NCBI RefSeq assembly: GCF_033954835.1
Contig: NZ_CP121471.1
Location: 3,032,501 to 3,096,500, forward strand
Origin: Thiorhodovibrio frisius
GTDB lineage: Bacteria; Pseudomonadota; Gammaproteobacteria; Chromatiales; Chromatiaceae
DNA: 64,000 bases
Direction: 5' to 3'
The notes beneath the pieces are model-generated. The model was given only the letters and a program-made list of their open reading frames with translations, searched no databases and was not told the origin of the DNA. Both the position numbers and the translations under genes were made by a program. Within the stretch, counting starts at the first letter, position 1. Each line of letters starts with the position of its first letter. Shown here piece by piece: positions 51,235 through 61,009 of this stretch.

Positions 51235-52119
51235 TCAGGGCTTCTGTCGAACTGTCGGCCGCTCGAGCACGAACATGGGTTTGCTCTTGGGGCCGATCTG
51301 ATGCGCGCGCGGATCGAGCGCGTGCTTTGACAGTGGACTGGTCACCCAGGTCGGTTCAAGGCGCAACCTGAGCCGCGAGACTTTGCGGTTCACCGCTTGG
51401 ATGCTCGAAGAGGAAGAGCTAGCCCGCGCCATCGCCGGCGTCAGCCGAATACCCGTCAGTTTTTGTGCTTCTGGCGAATAGGGCTCAATGCCTTTTCCGC
51501 GCAGGTAGGTTGTCAAGACCCGGTGGGTATAGACCTGGGTTTCCGGGTAGGTGACATAGCCGTTGCTGCGCTCAAGCGCTCCTTCGCCCGCGTTGTAGGC
51601 CATCACAGCCTTGCCGATGCTGTATTTGCCGAGCAGGCGCTTGAGGTGGCGAGCGCCTGTTTGCGCATTAATGGTGGGATCGAACAGCTTCCCGGCATCA
51701 GTCACGCCATAATCGGCGCCGGTTTTCGGCATGACCTGCATCAGCCCGACGGCGCCAACACGAGAGACAGCATGCGGGTTGTAGTTCGACTCGGCGCGCA
51801 CAATGGCATGCACCAACGCCGGCTCGAGCCCATATTTGGCAGCCGTGCTGTCGATAAGCTTGACCAGCTCGGCGCGGCTCGGCACCGGCGTGGCGGGCGG
51901 TTTTGGCAAGGCAGCTGGCTCAGCCGTTGCCTTGGTTTCTGGTGCCTTGGTTTCTGGTGCCTTGGTCTCTGGTGCCTTGGTCTCTGGCGACTTGGTTGTT
52001 GGCTCTGGGGCCTTGGTTGCCGCCGCATCTGCCAGCGCCGCTTCGGTCAGGCCAACCGCCACCAATACAGCCACCAGCACATGGCGGCCGACCCGAGCTT
52101 GAACAATTCTGTTAGACAT
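51235..52119 (-). CDS. Lytic transglycosylase (SLT-type) with an ETKAP repeat linker
   Basis: 294 residues. Signal peptide (LVAVLVAVGLTEAALADA), a linker of repeated PETKA units (residues ~38-62), then an SLT domain: Glu in VHAIVRAESNYNPHAVS, GAVGLMQVMPKTGADYGV, AYNAGEGALERSNGY. It cuts peptidoglycan in the periplasm. The last ~80 residues (from GIEPYSPEAQ) are an unusual Ser/Arg-rich tail with no known domain. It starts divergently from the interrupted gene at 52389. Confidence 0.9.
   Translation of the reverse strand: MSNRIVQARVGRHVLVAVLVAVGLTEAALADAAATKAPEPTTKSPETKAPETKAPETKAPETKATAEPAALPKPPATPVPSRAELVKLIDSTAAKYGLEPALVHAIVRAESNYNPHAVSRVGAVGLMQVMPKTGADYGVTDAGKLFDPTINAQTGARHLKRLLGKYSIGKAVMAYNAGEGALERSNGYVTYPETQVYTHRVLTTYLRGKGIEPYSPEAQKLTGIRLTPAMARASSSSSSIQAVNRKVSRLRLRLEPTWVTSPLSKHALDPRAHQIGPKSKPMFVLERPTVRQKP
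51929..51990. repeat. 15-bp tandem repeats coding for the ETKAP linker
   Basis: Units of the type GGTGCCTTGGTTTCT repeat about four times with C/T changes. Being a multiple of three, they alter linker length without frame loss and could vary between strains. Confidence 0.8.
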
Positions 52120-52451
52120 TCAATCACCTGTGCTGTTTGGCTTGGTTGAAACTCTGCCATACGACCGGGCTCAAATAGGTGGCAACGACAGCCACAATCA
52201 TCATTTGACTTGCATTCGCCCGAGCGACGCGCAGACAATGCCTGGGTTGTCGCTGAAACCCTAACCGCGAACCAGGCTAAGGCTCATGGTCCCAACCAAC
52301 CCGGCCAAAAAATTCTCGGTCATTCACGCAAACCGCGAATCCACCAAACCCGGCCTTTCGCCTTGCCCTTGAGAGTTGTTGCCCGTCCATGAGCCAGGCT
52401 ATCAGCAACGGAACCATCGCGGAAATCGACAACCGCACCTGTATCTACTAT

Positions 52452-54127
52452 CTCACGTTTCGGAGTTCAAAAAAGCCATACTGGCCGGCTCAAGCCTCGA
52501 TAGAACCGGGCTCCACGCCTTCTAACCGAAGGGTAAACTCATCGAGTTGCAATGCCTGGACAAAGAATCGCTGCACCCGCTCATCGATGGCGCTCATCAC
52601 CAGCGTGCCGGCCGGCCCGAGCGTCTTCTGGAGTCCATCGACGGCCTCGGCGATCAAGGCGCGGAAAAAGCCCCACAGGCGTTTGGCGAAATCGAGCTCA
52701 CTGAGCTGCGTGCCGACGGCCGTGCGGACTTCGCAGACCCGCGTCCCGGCGCCTTGGATCTGGGCGAACGCCAGCAGGCAATAGCGCACGGCGGTTAAGT
52801 GGATCGAGGCCAGATGCGAGGCAAAGGTCTCGGTTTGCTCCCAGAGCAAGCCCAGAGACTGCTTGGCTTCCTTGAAGTACACCTCAATGCTCCAGCGCAA
52901 GGCATAGGTTTCCAAGATCGCCGCCGGGGAGAGACCGCGGTCGGTGCTCAGAAACAGCGCCCAGGATTTCGCCCCAGCAGGACTGTCGGCGTCTTGGTTG
53001 ATGCCCCGGACAAAGAGCAGGCGCACCGGAATCCACTGCACCTCGCCGTTGTTCTCAAGGCTCAGCTCCACGTCCAAACACTGGCACTGATAGGGCAAGC
53101 CGCTGAGGGTCTTCCAGTGCTTGCGCACGCTCGTCTGATACAAGCCGTTCGCATCGAGCATCGCGGTGTGCGCCTCGCCATTCTTCCAGGTCGTCAGGCG
53201 GTACTTCATGGCGTTTTTCTTCATGCGCAAGATCGCCGTGAGGTTGAGGTCCAAGGCGGTGCTGATCATGGTCTTGGTGCCAAACCAGGCATCGGCGAGC
53301 AGGACATCGGCCTCGATGCCCTGACGCAGCGCGCGGCGCAACATGTCCGCAGCCAATTCTGGCTTGGTGCGATCACGTGCCTCAGCATAGCGGCGCGCCT
53401 CGACGCTGCGGCCATCGTGAAAGTCCGCCTTCAGCGGGTGCGCCCCGACGTTGCTGATAAAGATGTCGCTATCTAGGGGCAGGAAGGCCTCTTGCGTGGC
53501 CAATCCCAAGGTGAGGACCTGCTGGCCTTTGACGGTGCGCCCACTGAGATGATCGAAGTGCCGCGAGACGCCTTCCAACCGTTTGCCGCGGCGCGTCTTC
53601 ACGGAATCGTCCAAAACGTAGGCGCGTACGGGACTGTTCTTCAACTGACCGGCGCGATAGACCTTGAGCGCGACGGCCCCATGAAAGGCGCGCCAATTGA
53701 GATCTTCGCGGGCCAGCACATCATACAGGGCGTCCTTGTGGGCATCGGCGAAACTGCGCAGCGATTGACGGGCGAACAGCGCGATACTCTCGCGCCCAAC
53801 CCACACCCAGATCAACAGCAGATAGACGATCCGCGGTGCTTCCAGACCACTGCGCTTGTGAAACCCGAGCTTGGTGAGCAGCCTGGAGAGCCCCAGGCTG
53901 CGCCACAGGTCGGCGAACAGGTTATCGGCTAGGGTCCGTGTGTCGCTCAGCAAGGATGCGGTCAGACTTGGCAAGGATAGGTCGGATGTGGGAGTCTTCA
54001 TCAGTGGCCTCTTGGGTGGATGTCTTGTTTCAACTGCTTGACATTATACCATCCATGAGGCCGCTTTTGCTTAATAAACAGAGACTTGATTTAACAAAAG
54101 CGCGATTTTTGAACTCCGAAACGTGAG
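52452..54127. mobile_element. Insertion sequence, IS4-like, 1,676 bp, with perfect 22-bp inverted repeats
   Basis: Ends are CTCACGTTTCGGAG... (52452-52473) and its perfect inverted copy (54106-54127). Directly outside lies the 7-bp duplication CTACTAT (52445-52451 and 54128-54134). One transposase gene fills the element, on the minus strand. Perfect repeats, an intact transposase and an exact duplication point to recent transposition. No second copy is in this window. Confidence 0.95.
52490..54001 (-). CDS. IS4-superfamily DDE transposase
   Basis: 503 residues, full length. Recognisable parts: AYVLDDSVKTRRGKRLEGVS (first Asp), VLLADAWFGTKTMISTALD (second Asp), YALRWSIEVYFKEAKQSLGL (the Y-(2)-R-(3)-E-(6)-K signature of IS4-type enzymes with the catalytic Glu). 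The N-terminal RSLGLSRLLTKLGFHKRSG region matches this branch of IS4 transposases. The start ATG at 54001 lies 105 bp inside the right end. Appears active. Confidence 0.93.
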   Translation of the reverse strand: MKTPTSDLSLPSLTASLLSDTRTLADNLFADLWRSLGLSRLLTKLGFHKRSGLEAPRIVYLLLIWVWVGRESIALFARQSLRSFADAHKDALYDVLAREDLNWRAFHGAVALKVYRAGQLKNSPVRAYVLDDSVKTRRGKRLEGVSRHFDHLSGRTVKGQQVLTLGLATQEAFLPLDSDIFISNVGAHPLKADFHDGRSVEARRYAEARDRTKPELAADMLRRALRQGIEADVLLADAWFGTKTMISTALDLNLTAILRMKKNAMKYRLTTWKNGEAHTAMLDANGLYQTSVRKHWKTLSGLPYQCQCLDVELSLENNGEVQWIPVRLLFVRGINQDADSPAGAKSWALFLSTDRGLSPAAILETYALRWSIEVYFKEAKQSLGLLWEQTETFASHLASIHLTAVRYCLLAFAQIQGAGTRVCEVRTAVGTQLSELDFAKRLWGFFRALIAEAVDGLQKTLGPAGTLVMSAIDERVQRFFVQALQLDEFTLRLEGVEPGSIEA

Positions 54128-55015
54128 CTACTATGACGGATACTGGGTCAAGCACTACGAGCCCCCGCCCGAGAGCCTGGAAGCCAAAAAGGCGCTAATC
54201 GAGGCGCTGACGCGACGGCTGTTCAACCACGTCGAGCACGGGGTTAATATCCCCGGCATCCGTCTGGCCGAGGCGCGCGAGGCCTATCAGCGCGAGAACG
54301 ACCCGGAACGCAAGCGCGTCAATGGCGCCATGCTGGCCGGCGCCCTGTTCAACCGCGCTGCGGCCATTTTTACCAAACTGGTCGAGCTCCAGGCCGACGG
54401 CGTTGAAATTGAACCCGACAATGCGCTAATGCGCGAATGCGGCGATTATCTGCTCGAGGCATTGGACCTTGGCCAGATGGTGCGCCACCGTGGCGGGGAT
54501 GAAGGCATCGACGAGCTGTGGGGCGAGCCCTTCAAGGCATTTAGCCAGCCGATCGCCGCTTTCTACGAGAGCCGTTATATCAAGATCGCCCAGACCATGC
54601 GCGATGTTGATCGTATCACTGCCACCCTGACAGCGACCTTTGAGGGTAGCACGCAGATGCCCGACATCAAGCCGCTGCTGCTTGAGTTTGGCGAGGCCGC
54701 CAAGCGCAAGACCGAGATCTTGCGCACCGATCCGGCCATTTTCAAGGTCTGGCCGGCTTTTGTCGTGGCACGCGATCGGCTGCAGAACATTCAGCCGCGA
54801 CTCTCTCCGGCGCCCTCACTCAAGGAAATTCACGAGGCTCAGGAGGGTAACCGCATTCTAAATGCCGGCACTGCGCTAGTGACCAATATCGTTCGCGCCC
54901 GGGTGCCCATGCCCAAAAGTGCGCGCGACCTGCTCGGCAAATGCGATCAATTCCGCCGCACCTTCCTTGACTCGCGCGCGCCAGCGCTTTGAAACGGGTC
55001 TATTTTCGATATCTG

Positions 55016-56122
55016 TTATTTCTGACGCTCGGCCTGACGCTCTCGCACGCCAACTTCGCGGTCGTGCATTTTCATCATCAGCCGCACATCGTTGCGCGAT
55101 TCGGCATGGTTCAGGGCTTCATCCATCGACACGCGTCCATCACGATAGAGCTGGAACAAGCTGTTATCGAAGGTTGACATACCCTGATCGAAATTCCTGA
55201 GCATGATCTCCTTCAGGGAGTCGAAATCATCGCGCCGGATGGTCTCGGCCACCAGCGGGGTGTTCACCAGAATCTCGAACGCTGGCAACACACCGCCATC
55301 GTCCTTGCAAGGCACCAGCATTTGCCCGACGATCCCCACCAGATTCAGCCCCAGTTCCGACAATATCTGCCGGCGGGAATCCTCGGGAAAGAGATTAACC
55401 ATGCGATCAAGCGCCTGCCGGTAATTTTGCGCATGGATGCTCGAGAGCACCAGATGCCCGGCCTCGACGAAAGAGATCACCTCTTCCAACGCCCGGCGGC
55501 TGCGAATCTCGCCAATCATGACCACATCCGGTGCCTGACGCAGCGAATGATGCAGGGCGACCTCAACCGCATCGGTATCTACACCAACCTCCCTCTGAGT
55601 AACAATACATCCATCATGTTCATGGAGAAATTCAATCGGGTCTTCGATGGTGATGATGTGCCCATTCGTATGGCGGTTGCGGTGCCCAATCAGCGCCGCC
55701 AACGAAGTTGATTTGCCGGACGAATTGCCGCCAACCAGCAGCAACAGTCCGCGACTGGCGTTGGAAAGCTCCACCAGCATCGGGGGCAGGTTGAGTTCCT
55801 CGACCGTCGGCACGCGCGACTCAATGCGTCGCAGCACCATACCCGGACGGTCGCGCTCCATGAAGGCGCTGACCCGAAAGCGCCCGACGCCTTCTACTAC
55901 AAGCGCAAACTGGCATTCGTGGCTTTCCTCGAACTCAGCGCGCTGTTTATCGCTCATCACCCCAAACACCAGGGTGCGGACATCCGCCCCTGCCAAGGGC
56001 GCGGCATTCTCAACCGGCTTGATGACACCCTCGATCTTCAAGCTCGGCGGCAGATGCGCTGTAATGAATAGGTCGGATGCCTGTTGCGCGACCATGGTTG
56101 CAAGTAATTGCTTAAAGTCCAA
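55016..56122 (-). CDS. pilU: PilT/PilU-type retraction ATPase
   Basis: 368 residues from the TTG at 56122, which has GTGAGG about ten bases upstream and makes the usual opening DFKQLLATMVAQQASDLFIT. Motifs: LLLLVGGNSSGKSTSLAALI (Walker A, Ser in place of a second Thr), HIITIEDPIEFLHEHDGCIV (Asp box), QAPDVVMIGEIRSRRALEE (Walker B), GHLVLSSIHAQNYRQALDRM (His box). The length and the C-terminal tail are PilU-like rather than PilT. It powers type IV pilus retraction together with PilT. No other pilus gene is adjacent; convergent with the interrupted gene. Confidence 0.88.
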   Translation of the reverse strand: MDFKQLLATMVAQQASDLFITAHLPPSLKIEGVIKPVENAAPLAGADVRTLVFGVMSDKQRAEFEESHECQFALVVEGVGRFRVSAFMERDRPGMVLRRIESRVPTVEELNLPPMLVELSNASRGLLLLVGGNSSGKSTSLAALIGHRNRHTNGHIITIEDPIEFLHEHDGCIVTQREVGVDTDAVEVALHHSLRQAPDVVMIGEIRSRRALEEVISFVEAGHLVLSSIHAQNYRQALDRMVNLFPEDSRRQILSELGLNLVGIVGQMLVPCKDDGGVLPAFEILVNTPLVAETIRRDDFDSLKEIMLRNFDQGMSTFDNSLFQLYRDGRVSMDEALNHAESRNDVRLMMKMHDREVGVRERQAERQK

Positions 56123-56232
56123 AGGATTATCCTCACAGGTAAAAGGCGGCCCAAGCACGCCCGTACAGGGACTCGAACAGGGTGGCAAAGCAACGCCCGC
56201 TTGTCGCGGCGACGCGCGAAGACCATAACGCA

Positions 56233-57342
56233 TCAGCCAGGCACTGTCGGAAATCCGGCGCGTGGTCCCATCTCGTAGCGATCACGGGCGTAAAGCGGTG
56301 GGCTCTGCATGTAAATGGCGACCAGTTCGGCGAGGGATTCCAGGGCGTCCTGATGGATACGCTCATATCCATGGGAGGCATCAATACCAAAGGTAACCAG
56401 CGCTGTACGCACGTCATTGCCCGCCTCAAGCGCGGCGGCACTGTCGGAGCGATAGTAGCGGAAAATGTCGCGCTGGTGAGGGATATAAAACTCCTGACAA
56501 ATCTGAATGATACGATGGGTCAGGTGGTAATCGAAGGGACCGCCCATGTCGGCCATGCAAATGGTGACGCCAAATTCACTGGAGTTCTGACCCGGTGCCG
56601 TGGTGCCGTTATCAATCGTCAGCATCTCGGCGACGTCCTTGTGCAGCGCAGCGGAGGCGCCCGAGCCGACTTCCTCTGAGATGGTGAACAGCGGATGGCA
56701 GTTCACCGGCAAGCGCGCGTCCTGCTCGACCACGGCCTTGACCGCCGCCAGCAGCACGGCGGCGCCGGCCTTGTCGTCGAGATGGCGCGAATTGATAAAT
56801 CCCGTCGCGGTGATCTCGGGCTGGGTATCGATCGCGACGAAGTCTCCAACATGCACACCAAGTTGCAGCAAATCGGCCAGGGTGGAGACGCGCTCGTCGA
56901 TGCGAAACTCGACGTTCTGCCAGCCGCCGGGCTGGTTGTCAATCTCGGGGCCAAAGGTGTGGCCGGAGGCTTTCAACGGCAAAATGGTGCCGCGATGCTG
57001 GCCGATGTCGGTGAACAGCGTACAGCGCGCGCCCTCGGCGAAGCGGGAATTCCAGTGACCGACAGCCACCAACTCCAGTCGTCCATTGGGCTTGAGCGCC
57101 TTGACCATGGCGCCCAGGGTGTCGATGTGCGCCACCACGGCTTTGTTGGGCCGCTCCATCTCACCTTTCAGGGTGGCGCGAATGGCACCGCGGCGGGTCA
57201 GCTCAAAAGGAACGCCAAGGCGCTCCAGCTCCTCGCACACCAAGTGCACCACTCTGTCGGTATAGCCGGCTGGACTGGGGGTGAACAGAAGCTTAAACAG
57301 AATATCTTGCAGATACTCGAGATCAATCGAAAGCTGCTTCAA
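56233..57342 (-). CDS. M42-family peptidase of the NAGGN osmolyte system
   Basis: 369 residues. Metal-binding positions of M42 aminopeptidases: VVAHIDTLGAMV (His-x-Asp), NSRHLDDKAGAAVLL (Asp-Asp), FTISEEVGSGASA (Glu-Glu), ADMGGPFDY (Asp) and SDSAAALEAGNDVR. Members beside ngg and asnO are called the NAGGN-system peptidase; the exact role (turnover or processing of the dipeptide) is unproven. Its ATG overlaps the end of ngg by four bases. Confidence 0.9.
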   Translation of the reverse strand: MKQLSIDLEYLQDILFKLLFTPSPAGYTDRVVHLVCEELERLGVPFELTRRGAIRATLKGEMERPNKAVVAHIDTLGAMVKALKPNGRLELVAVGHWNSRFAEGARCTLFTDIGQHRGTILPLKASGHTFGPEIDNQPGGWQNVEFRIDERVSTLADLLQLGVHVGDFVAIDTQPEITATGFINSRHLDDKAGAAVLLAAVKAVVEQDARLPVNCHPLFTISEEVGSGASAALHKDVAEMLTIDNGTTAPGQNSSEFGVTICMADMGGPFDYHLTHRIIQICQEFYIPHQRDIFRYYRSDSAAALEAGNDVRTALVTFGIDASHGYERIHQDALESLAELVAIYMQSPPLYARDRYEMGPRAGFPTVPG

Positions 57343-59132
57343 ACGGGTACCTCACGCGGAATAGTTTGCGGGAACAGCAGATCGACAAAACGCTCCGCTG
57401 TCGGCTGGGGCTCGTGATTGGCCAGCCCCGGCCGTTCGTTGGCCTCAATGATGACATACTCCGGCTCGGCTACCGAGGGCACGATGAAATCCAGCCCGGT
57501 GACCGGGATATCCAGCGCCCGCGCCGCCGCCTTGGCGGCTTTTTTCAGCTCTGGGTGCAGCTTGGCAGTCACATCATGAATGGTGCCACCGGTGTGTAAA
57601 TTAGCCGTTTTGCGCACCTGTAGCACTTCGCCATAAGGCAGCATGGCGTCCATTCGATACCCGGCCTGTTGCACGCAGCGCTCGGTCTCATCATCGAGCG
57701 GGATAGCACTCTCGCCACCGGTCGCGGCGCGCCGGCGGCGGCTTTGCAGATGAATCAACTCGCCCACCTTGTGCCGCCCGGTGCCAACGACCTGCGCCGG
57801 CTTGCGGATAGCGGCGGCCACCACTTCAAAGTTGATGACAATGATACGCAAATCATCGCCGCTAACGAATTCTTCCAGAATCACAGTGTCGGAAATCCGC
57901 CGCGCGCGCTTAATCGCCCGTTCCAGCTCGGCGGCATCGCGCACATCCACGCTGATCCCGGCCCCCTGCTCGCCCCGGGTCGGCTTGACCACCACACTGC
58001 CCTGCTTGGACAAGAAGGCCTCAGCCTGGTCGAGCGCCTCGACCTTGATCTGCTCTGGCACCCGCAAGCCAACCCGATGCAGCAGACGATGAGTAACGGC
58101 CTTGTCATCACAACGGCTCATGGCCACGGCCGTGGTCAGTTCGCTTAAGGATTCGCGACAAACGATGCGCCGACCGCCGAGGCTGAGCGCGAAATAGCCA
58201 CCCTCGGCATCGATGACCTCGGTGCCAATGCCGCGCCGGCGTGCCTCGTTGACGATAATGGCGGCGTAAATATTGAGATCGGCCACCGGCTGACGGCCAA
58301 TAAACAACGGCTCGTTAAAGGCGTTTTTGTTCTTGAGCGCGAAGACCGGCACCCGCTCGAAACCAAGTTTCTCGTACAGACGGATGGCCTGTTTGTTGTC
58401 GTGCATCACCGACAAATCGAGAAATGACCGCCCGCGCGCCTGGAAAAACTCCGCCACTTGTCGCACCAGAGTCTCGCCGATACCGGGATAGGGTGCCTGC
58501 GAGTCCACCGCCAGCGCCCACAGGCTGGCACCGTTTTCCTGATCGCCAAAGGCCTCGACATGATCGACGCCATTGACCGCGCCCAGAATAGAACCGTCCT
58601 GTTCATCCTCGGCCACCCAAAAGTGCAGCACCTTGGAGGCATGATTCTCCCAGATAAACTCCGGCGGCGGCGGCACCATGCGCCGGGCGCAATACAGCCG
58701 ATGGATTGCCTCGGCATCGCTGCGGCTGTTGAGCAGGCGCACCACAAAGCCCTTGGGCCGGCGCGAAGAATAATGATAACGCTCCAGCCACAGCCGAAAG
58801 GTATGGGAGGGGTCAAGAAACAAATCCTGGGGCGCAAAAGAAAGCACCACGTGCGGGTCGCGCAGATAAAGCGCCACATCGCGCTTGCCGGGGCGCTCTT
58901 CCTGCAGCGAACGCGCCAGTTGCGCCAGATCGGAGAAGGTCTGGCCGAAAATCAGCCGGCCCCAGCCACAATCGACCACCTTGTCGTTAGCTGGCACATG
59001 CTGCTCGCGTTCCCGCGCTTTCGGCTGCCAGTTGGTCAGGGTTGGCGCATTCTTGCGCGCGAGCCGATGATGGGTGCGGTCTCTGATCGCCATAAATACT
59101 CCCGCGTTCCTAACGCTCATGGTCCCGACCAC
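57339..59132 (-). CDS. ngg: N-acetylglutaminylglutamine synthetase
   Basis: 597 residues, two domains. The N-terminal ~290 residues contain a GNAT acetyltransferase (GSILGAVNGVDHVEAFGD, then PYPGIGETLVRQVAEFFQ, DLSVMHDNKQAIRLYEKLGF). The C-terminal ~300 form an ATP-grasp ligase (GSVVVKPTRGEQGAGISVDV, EEFVSGDDLRIIVIN, TGLDFIVPSVAEPEYVIIEANE). The fusion condenses and acetylates two glutamines, the first steps of NAGGN, a dipeptide osmoprotectant. It follows asnO on the same strand (101 bp) and overlaps the peptidase. Marks the organism as salt-tolerant. Confidence 0.93.
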   Translation of the reverse strand: MVGTMSVRNAGVFMAIRDRTHHRLARKNAPTLTNWQPKAREREQHVPANDKVVDCGWGRLIFGQTFSDLAQLARSLQEERPGKRDVALYLRDPHVVLSFAPQDLFLDPSHTFRLWLERYHYSSRRPKGFVVRLLNSRSDAEAIHRLYCARRMVPPPPEFIWENHASKVLHFWVAEDEQDGSILGAVNGVDHVEAFGDQENGASLWALAVDSQAPYPGIGETLVRQVAEFFQARGRSFLDLSVMHDNKQAIRLYEKLGFERVPVFALKNKNAFNEPLFIGRQPVADLNIYAAIIVNEARRRGIGTEVIDAEGGYFALSLGGRRIVCRESLSELTTAVAMSRCDDKAVTHRLLHRVGLRVPEQIKVEALDQAEAFLSKQGSVVVKPTRGEQGAGISVDVRDAAELERAIKRARRISDTVILEEFVSGDDLRIIVINFEVVAAAIRKPAQVVGTGRHKVGELIHLQSRRRRAATGGESAIPLDDETERCVQQAGYRMDAMLPYGEVLQVRKTANLHTGGTIHDVTAKLHPELKKAAKAAARALDIPVTGLDFIVPSVAEPEYVIIEANERPGLANHEPQPTAERFVDLLFPQTIPREVPV

Positions 59133-59233
59133 CCCGGATAATGCATCCGTGTGATTCGCAGTAATGGGAGGGGGCAGATGGATTCTCGCCCCGTCAGGAC
59201 CGGCCAGGCGGTCCGCCGTGATTCGGAAATGGG

Positions 59234-61009
59234 CTAAAGCCCCTGCTCATCCAACCACAAATTCAGCAGCGCCACCTGCCACAGCTTGGAGCCACGCAAG
59301 GGTGTGATGTGCTCCTCAGGCGCCGCCAGCAGCTGATCGACATAGTCCGGCTGAAACAGCTCGCGCTCGCGGGCGCGCGGCGAGGTCACCACGCCGCGCA
59401 CCATCTCCAGCACCTCACCACGCAGATATTTCAGCGCCGGCACCGGAAAATAGCCCTTGGGCCTGTCGATTACCTCGGACGGGATCACCTTGCGGCCAAT
59501 GGCTTTGAGGATGCCCTTGCCCTCATCGGCCAGCTTGAGCCCATCTGGCACCCGCGCCGCCAGCTCGACCAGTTCGTGGTCAAGGAAAGGCACCCGCGCC
59601 TCCAGCCCCCAGGCCATGGTCATGTTATCCACGCGCTTGACCGGGTCATCGACCAGCATGATGGTCTGATCGATGCGCAGTGCCTTATCGACCGGCGCCT
59701 CGGCTCCGGACTTGGCGAAGTTCATGCGGATGAAATCCCGGCTGTGATCATCGTCATGAAAACGCGGATGCACTGCCTGGCAGAACTCCGCATGATCGCG
59801 ATCGCAGAAGGCACGCGCGTAATCCCCCAGAGGATCGGCACTGCCCACCATGGGCGGATACCAGTGATAGCCACCGAAGACTTCATCGGCGCCCTGCCCG
59901 CTCTGCACCACCTTCACATGCTTGGCCACTTCTTGTGAGAGCAGATAAAAGCCGATCACGTCATGGCTGACCATGGGCTCGGCCATGGCGCGCACGCAGC
60001 CAGGCAGATTTGGCAGCAGCCGGGAGTTGGAATCGACCTGAATCTTGTGATGCTTGGTGCCGTAGTGCTTGGCGATAATGTCCGAGTACTGGAACTCATC
60101 GCCCACCTCGCTGCCGACCGTCTCGAAGCCGACCGAGAAGGTATTGAGCCCGGTCTGCCCCTGCTCGGCCAGCAGGCCAACGATGAGGCTGGAATCGAGC
60201 CCTCCGGAGAGCAGCACGCCGACATCCACATCTGCCACCAACCGGCGGTCGACCGCGGTGCGCAAAGACTCTAGCACCAGCGCCTGCCAGTCCTGCTCGC
60301 TGCGCTCGGCGTCTCCGGTCTGAGCTTCAAATTGCGGCTCCCAGTAGCAGTGCTCGCGCGAGCGGCCATCTGCCTCGATGACACGGATGCTCGCTGGCGG
60401 CAGCTTACGCACCCCGCGCAAAATGGTGTAAGGCGCCGGCACCACGGAATGAAAATGCATGTAATAGTGCAGCGCAACCGGGTCGAGATCGGTCTCGATG
60501 CCGCCGCCGGCGAGCAGCGCCGGCAGGCTGGAGGCAAAGCGCAGACCGCCCGGTACCTCGGCCAAATACAGCGGCTTGATTCCTAAGCGATCGCGCACCA
60601 GGGTCAGCCGGCCGCTGTCACGCTCCGCCACCGCAAAGGCGAACATGCCATGAAAGCGCTCCACACAGCGCTCGCCCCAGGCGTGAAAGGCCTTAAGCAC
60701 CACCTCGGTGTCGCCATGGGAGAAGAACTGATAACCCTTGCCGATGAGCTCTTCGCGCAAAGATTGGTAGTTGTAGATGCAGCCGTTGAAGGCCACGCTC
60801 AGCCCCAGGGTGTTATCGACCATGGGCTGGGCGGCATGGGTGCTGAGATCGATAATGCTCAGACGCCGGTGACCAAGGGCCAGCGCACCCTGCTGAAACA
60901 GCCCGCGGCCATCCGGCCCGCGCGGCGCCATCTGGTCATTGATTGCAGCCAGGGCGGCGAGATCAATGGGTTTGTTATCGAAGCGGATTTCTCCGCAAAT
61001 TCCACACAT
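59234..61009 (-). CDS. asnO: N-acetylglutaminylglutamine amidotransferase (asparagine-synthase-like)
   Basis: 591 residues. Class II glutamine amidotransferase with catalytic Cys2 (MCGICGEIRFD), PRGPDGRGLFQQGALALGHR and NGCIYNYQSLREEL. The synthase domain has the PP-loop VLLSGGLDSSLIVGLLAEQG, MAEPMVSHDVIGFYLLSQ and KVVQSGQGADEVFGGYHW. It amidates the dipeptide in the last step of NAGGN synthesis. It is the first gene of the three-gene cluster. The 600-bp region upstream should contain an osmoregulated promoter. Confidence 0.93.
   Translation of the reverse strand: MCGICGEIRFDNKPIDLAALAAINDQMAPRGPDGRGLFQQGALALGHRRLSIIDLSTHAAQPMVDNTLGLSVAFNGCIYNYQSLREELIGKGYQFFSHGDTEVVLKAFHAWGERCVERFHGMFAFAVAERDSGRLTLVRDRLGIKPLYLAEVPGGLRFASSLPALLAGGGIETDLDPVALHYYMHFHSVVPAPYTILRGVRKLPPASIRVIEADGRSREHCYWEPQFEAQTGDAERSEQDWQALVLESLRTAVDRRLVADVDVGVLLSGGLDSSLIVGLLAEQGQTGLNTFSVGFETVGSEVGDEFQYSDIIAKHYGTKHHKIQVDSNSRLLPNLPGCVRAMAEPMVSHDVIGFYLLSQEVAKHVKVVQSGQGADEVFGGYHWYPPMVGSADPLGDYARAFCDRDHAEFCQAVHPRFHDDDHSRDFIRMNFAKSGAEAPVDKALRIDQTIMLVDDPVKRVDNMTMAWGLEARVPFLDHELVELAARVPDGLKLADEGKGILKAIGRKVIPSEVIDRPKGYFPVPALKYLRGEVLEMVRGVVTSPRARERELFQPDYVDQLLAAPEEHITPLRGSKLWQVALLNLWLDEQGL

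Larger units (their letters stand above)
52389..54992 (+). pseudogene. Unknown conserved gene split by an insertion sequence
   Basis: The left part (52389-52451) encodes MSQAISNGTIAEIDNRTCIYY. Removing the IS and one 7-bp target copy joins it in frame to the right part (from 54135): ...TCIYY then DGYWVKHYEPPPESLEAKKA. The restored protein would have 306 residues, soluble and largely helical (KKALIEALTRRLFNHVEHGV, then LLLEFGEAAKRKTEIL). No family recognised. The right part alone has an open frame from a GTG at 54123 created by the IS end, so a near-complete C-terminal protein of about 289 residues might still be made if a promoter exists. Likely inactivated recently because both halves are undamaged. 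Confidence 0.88.
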
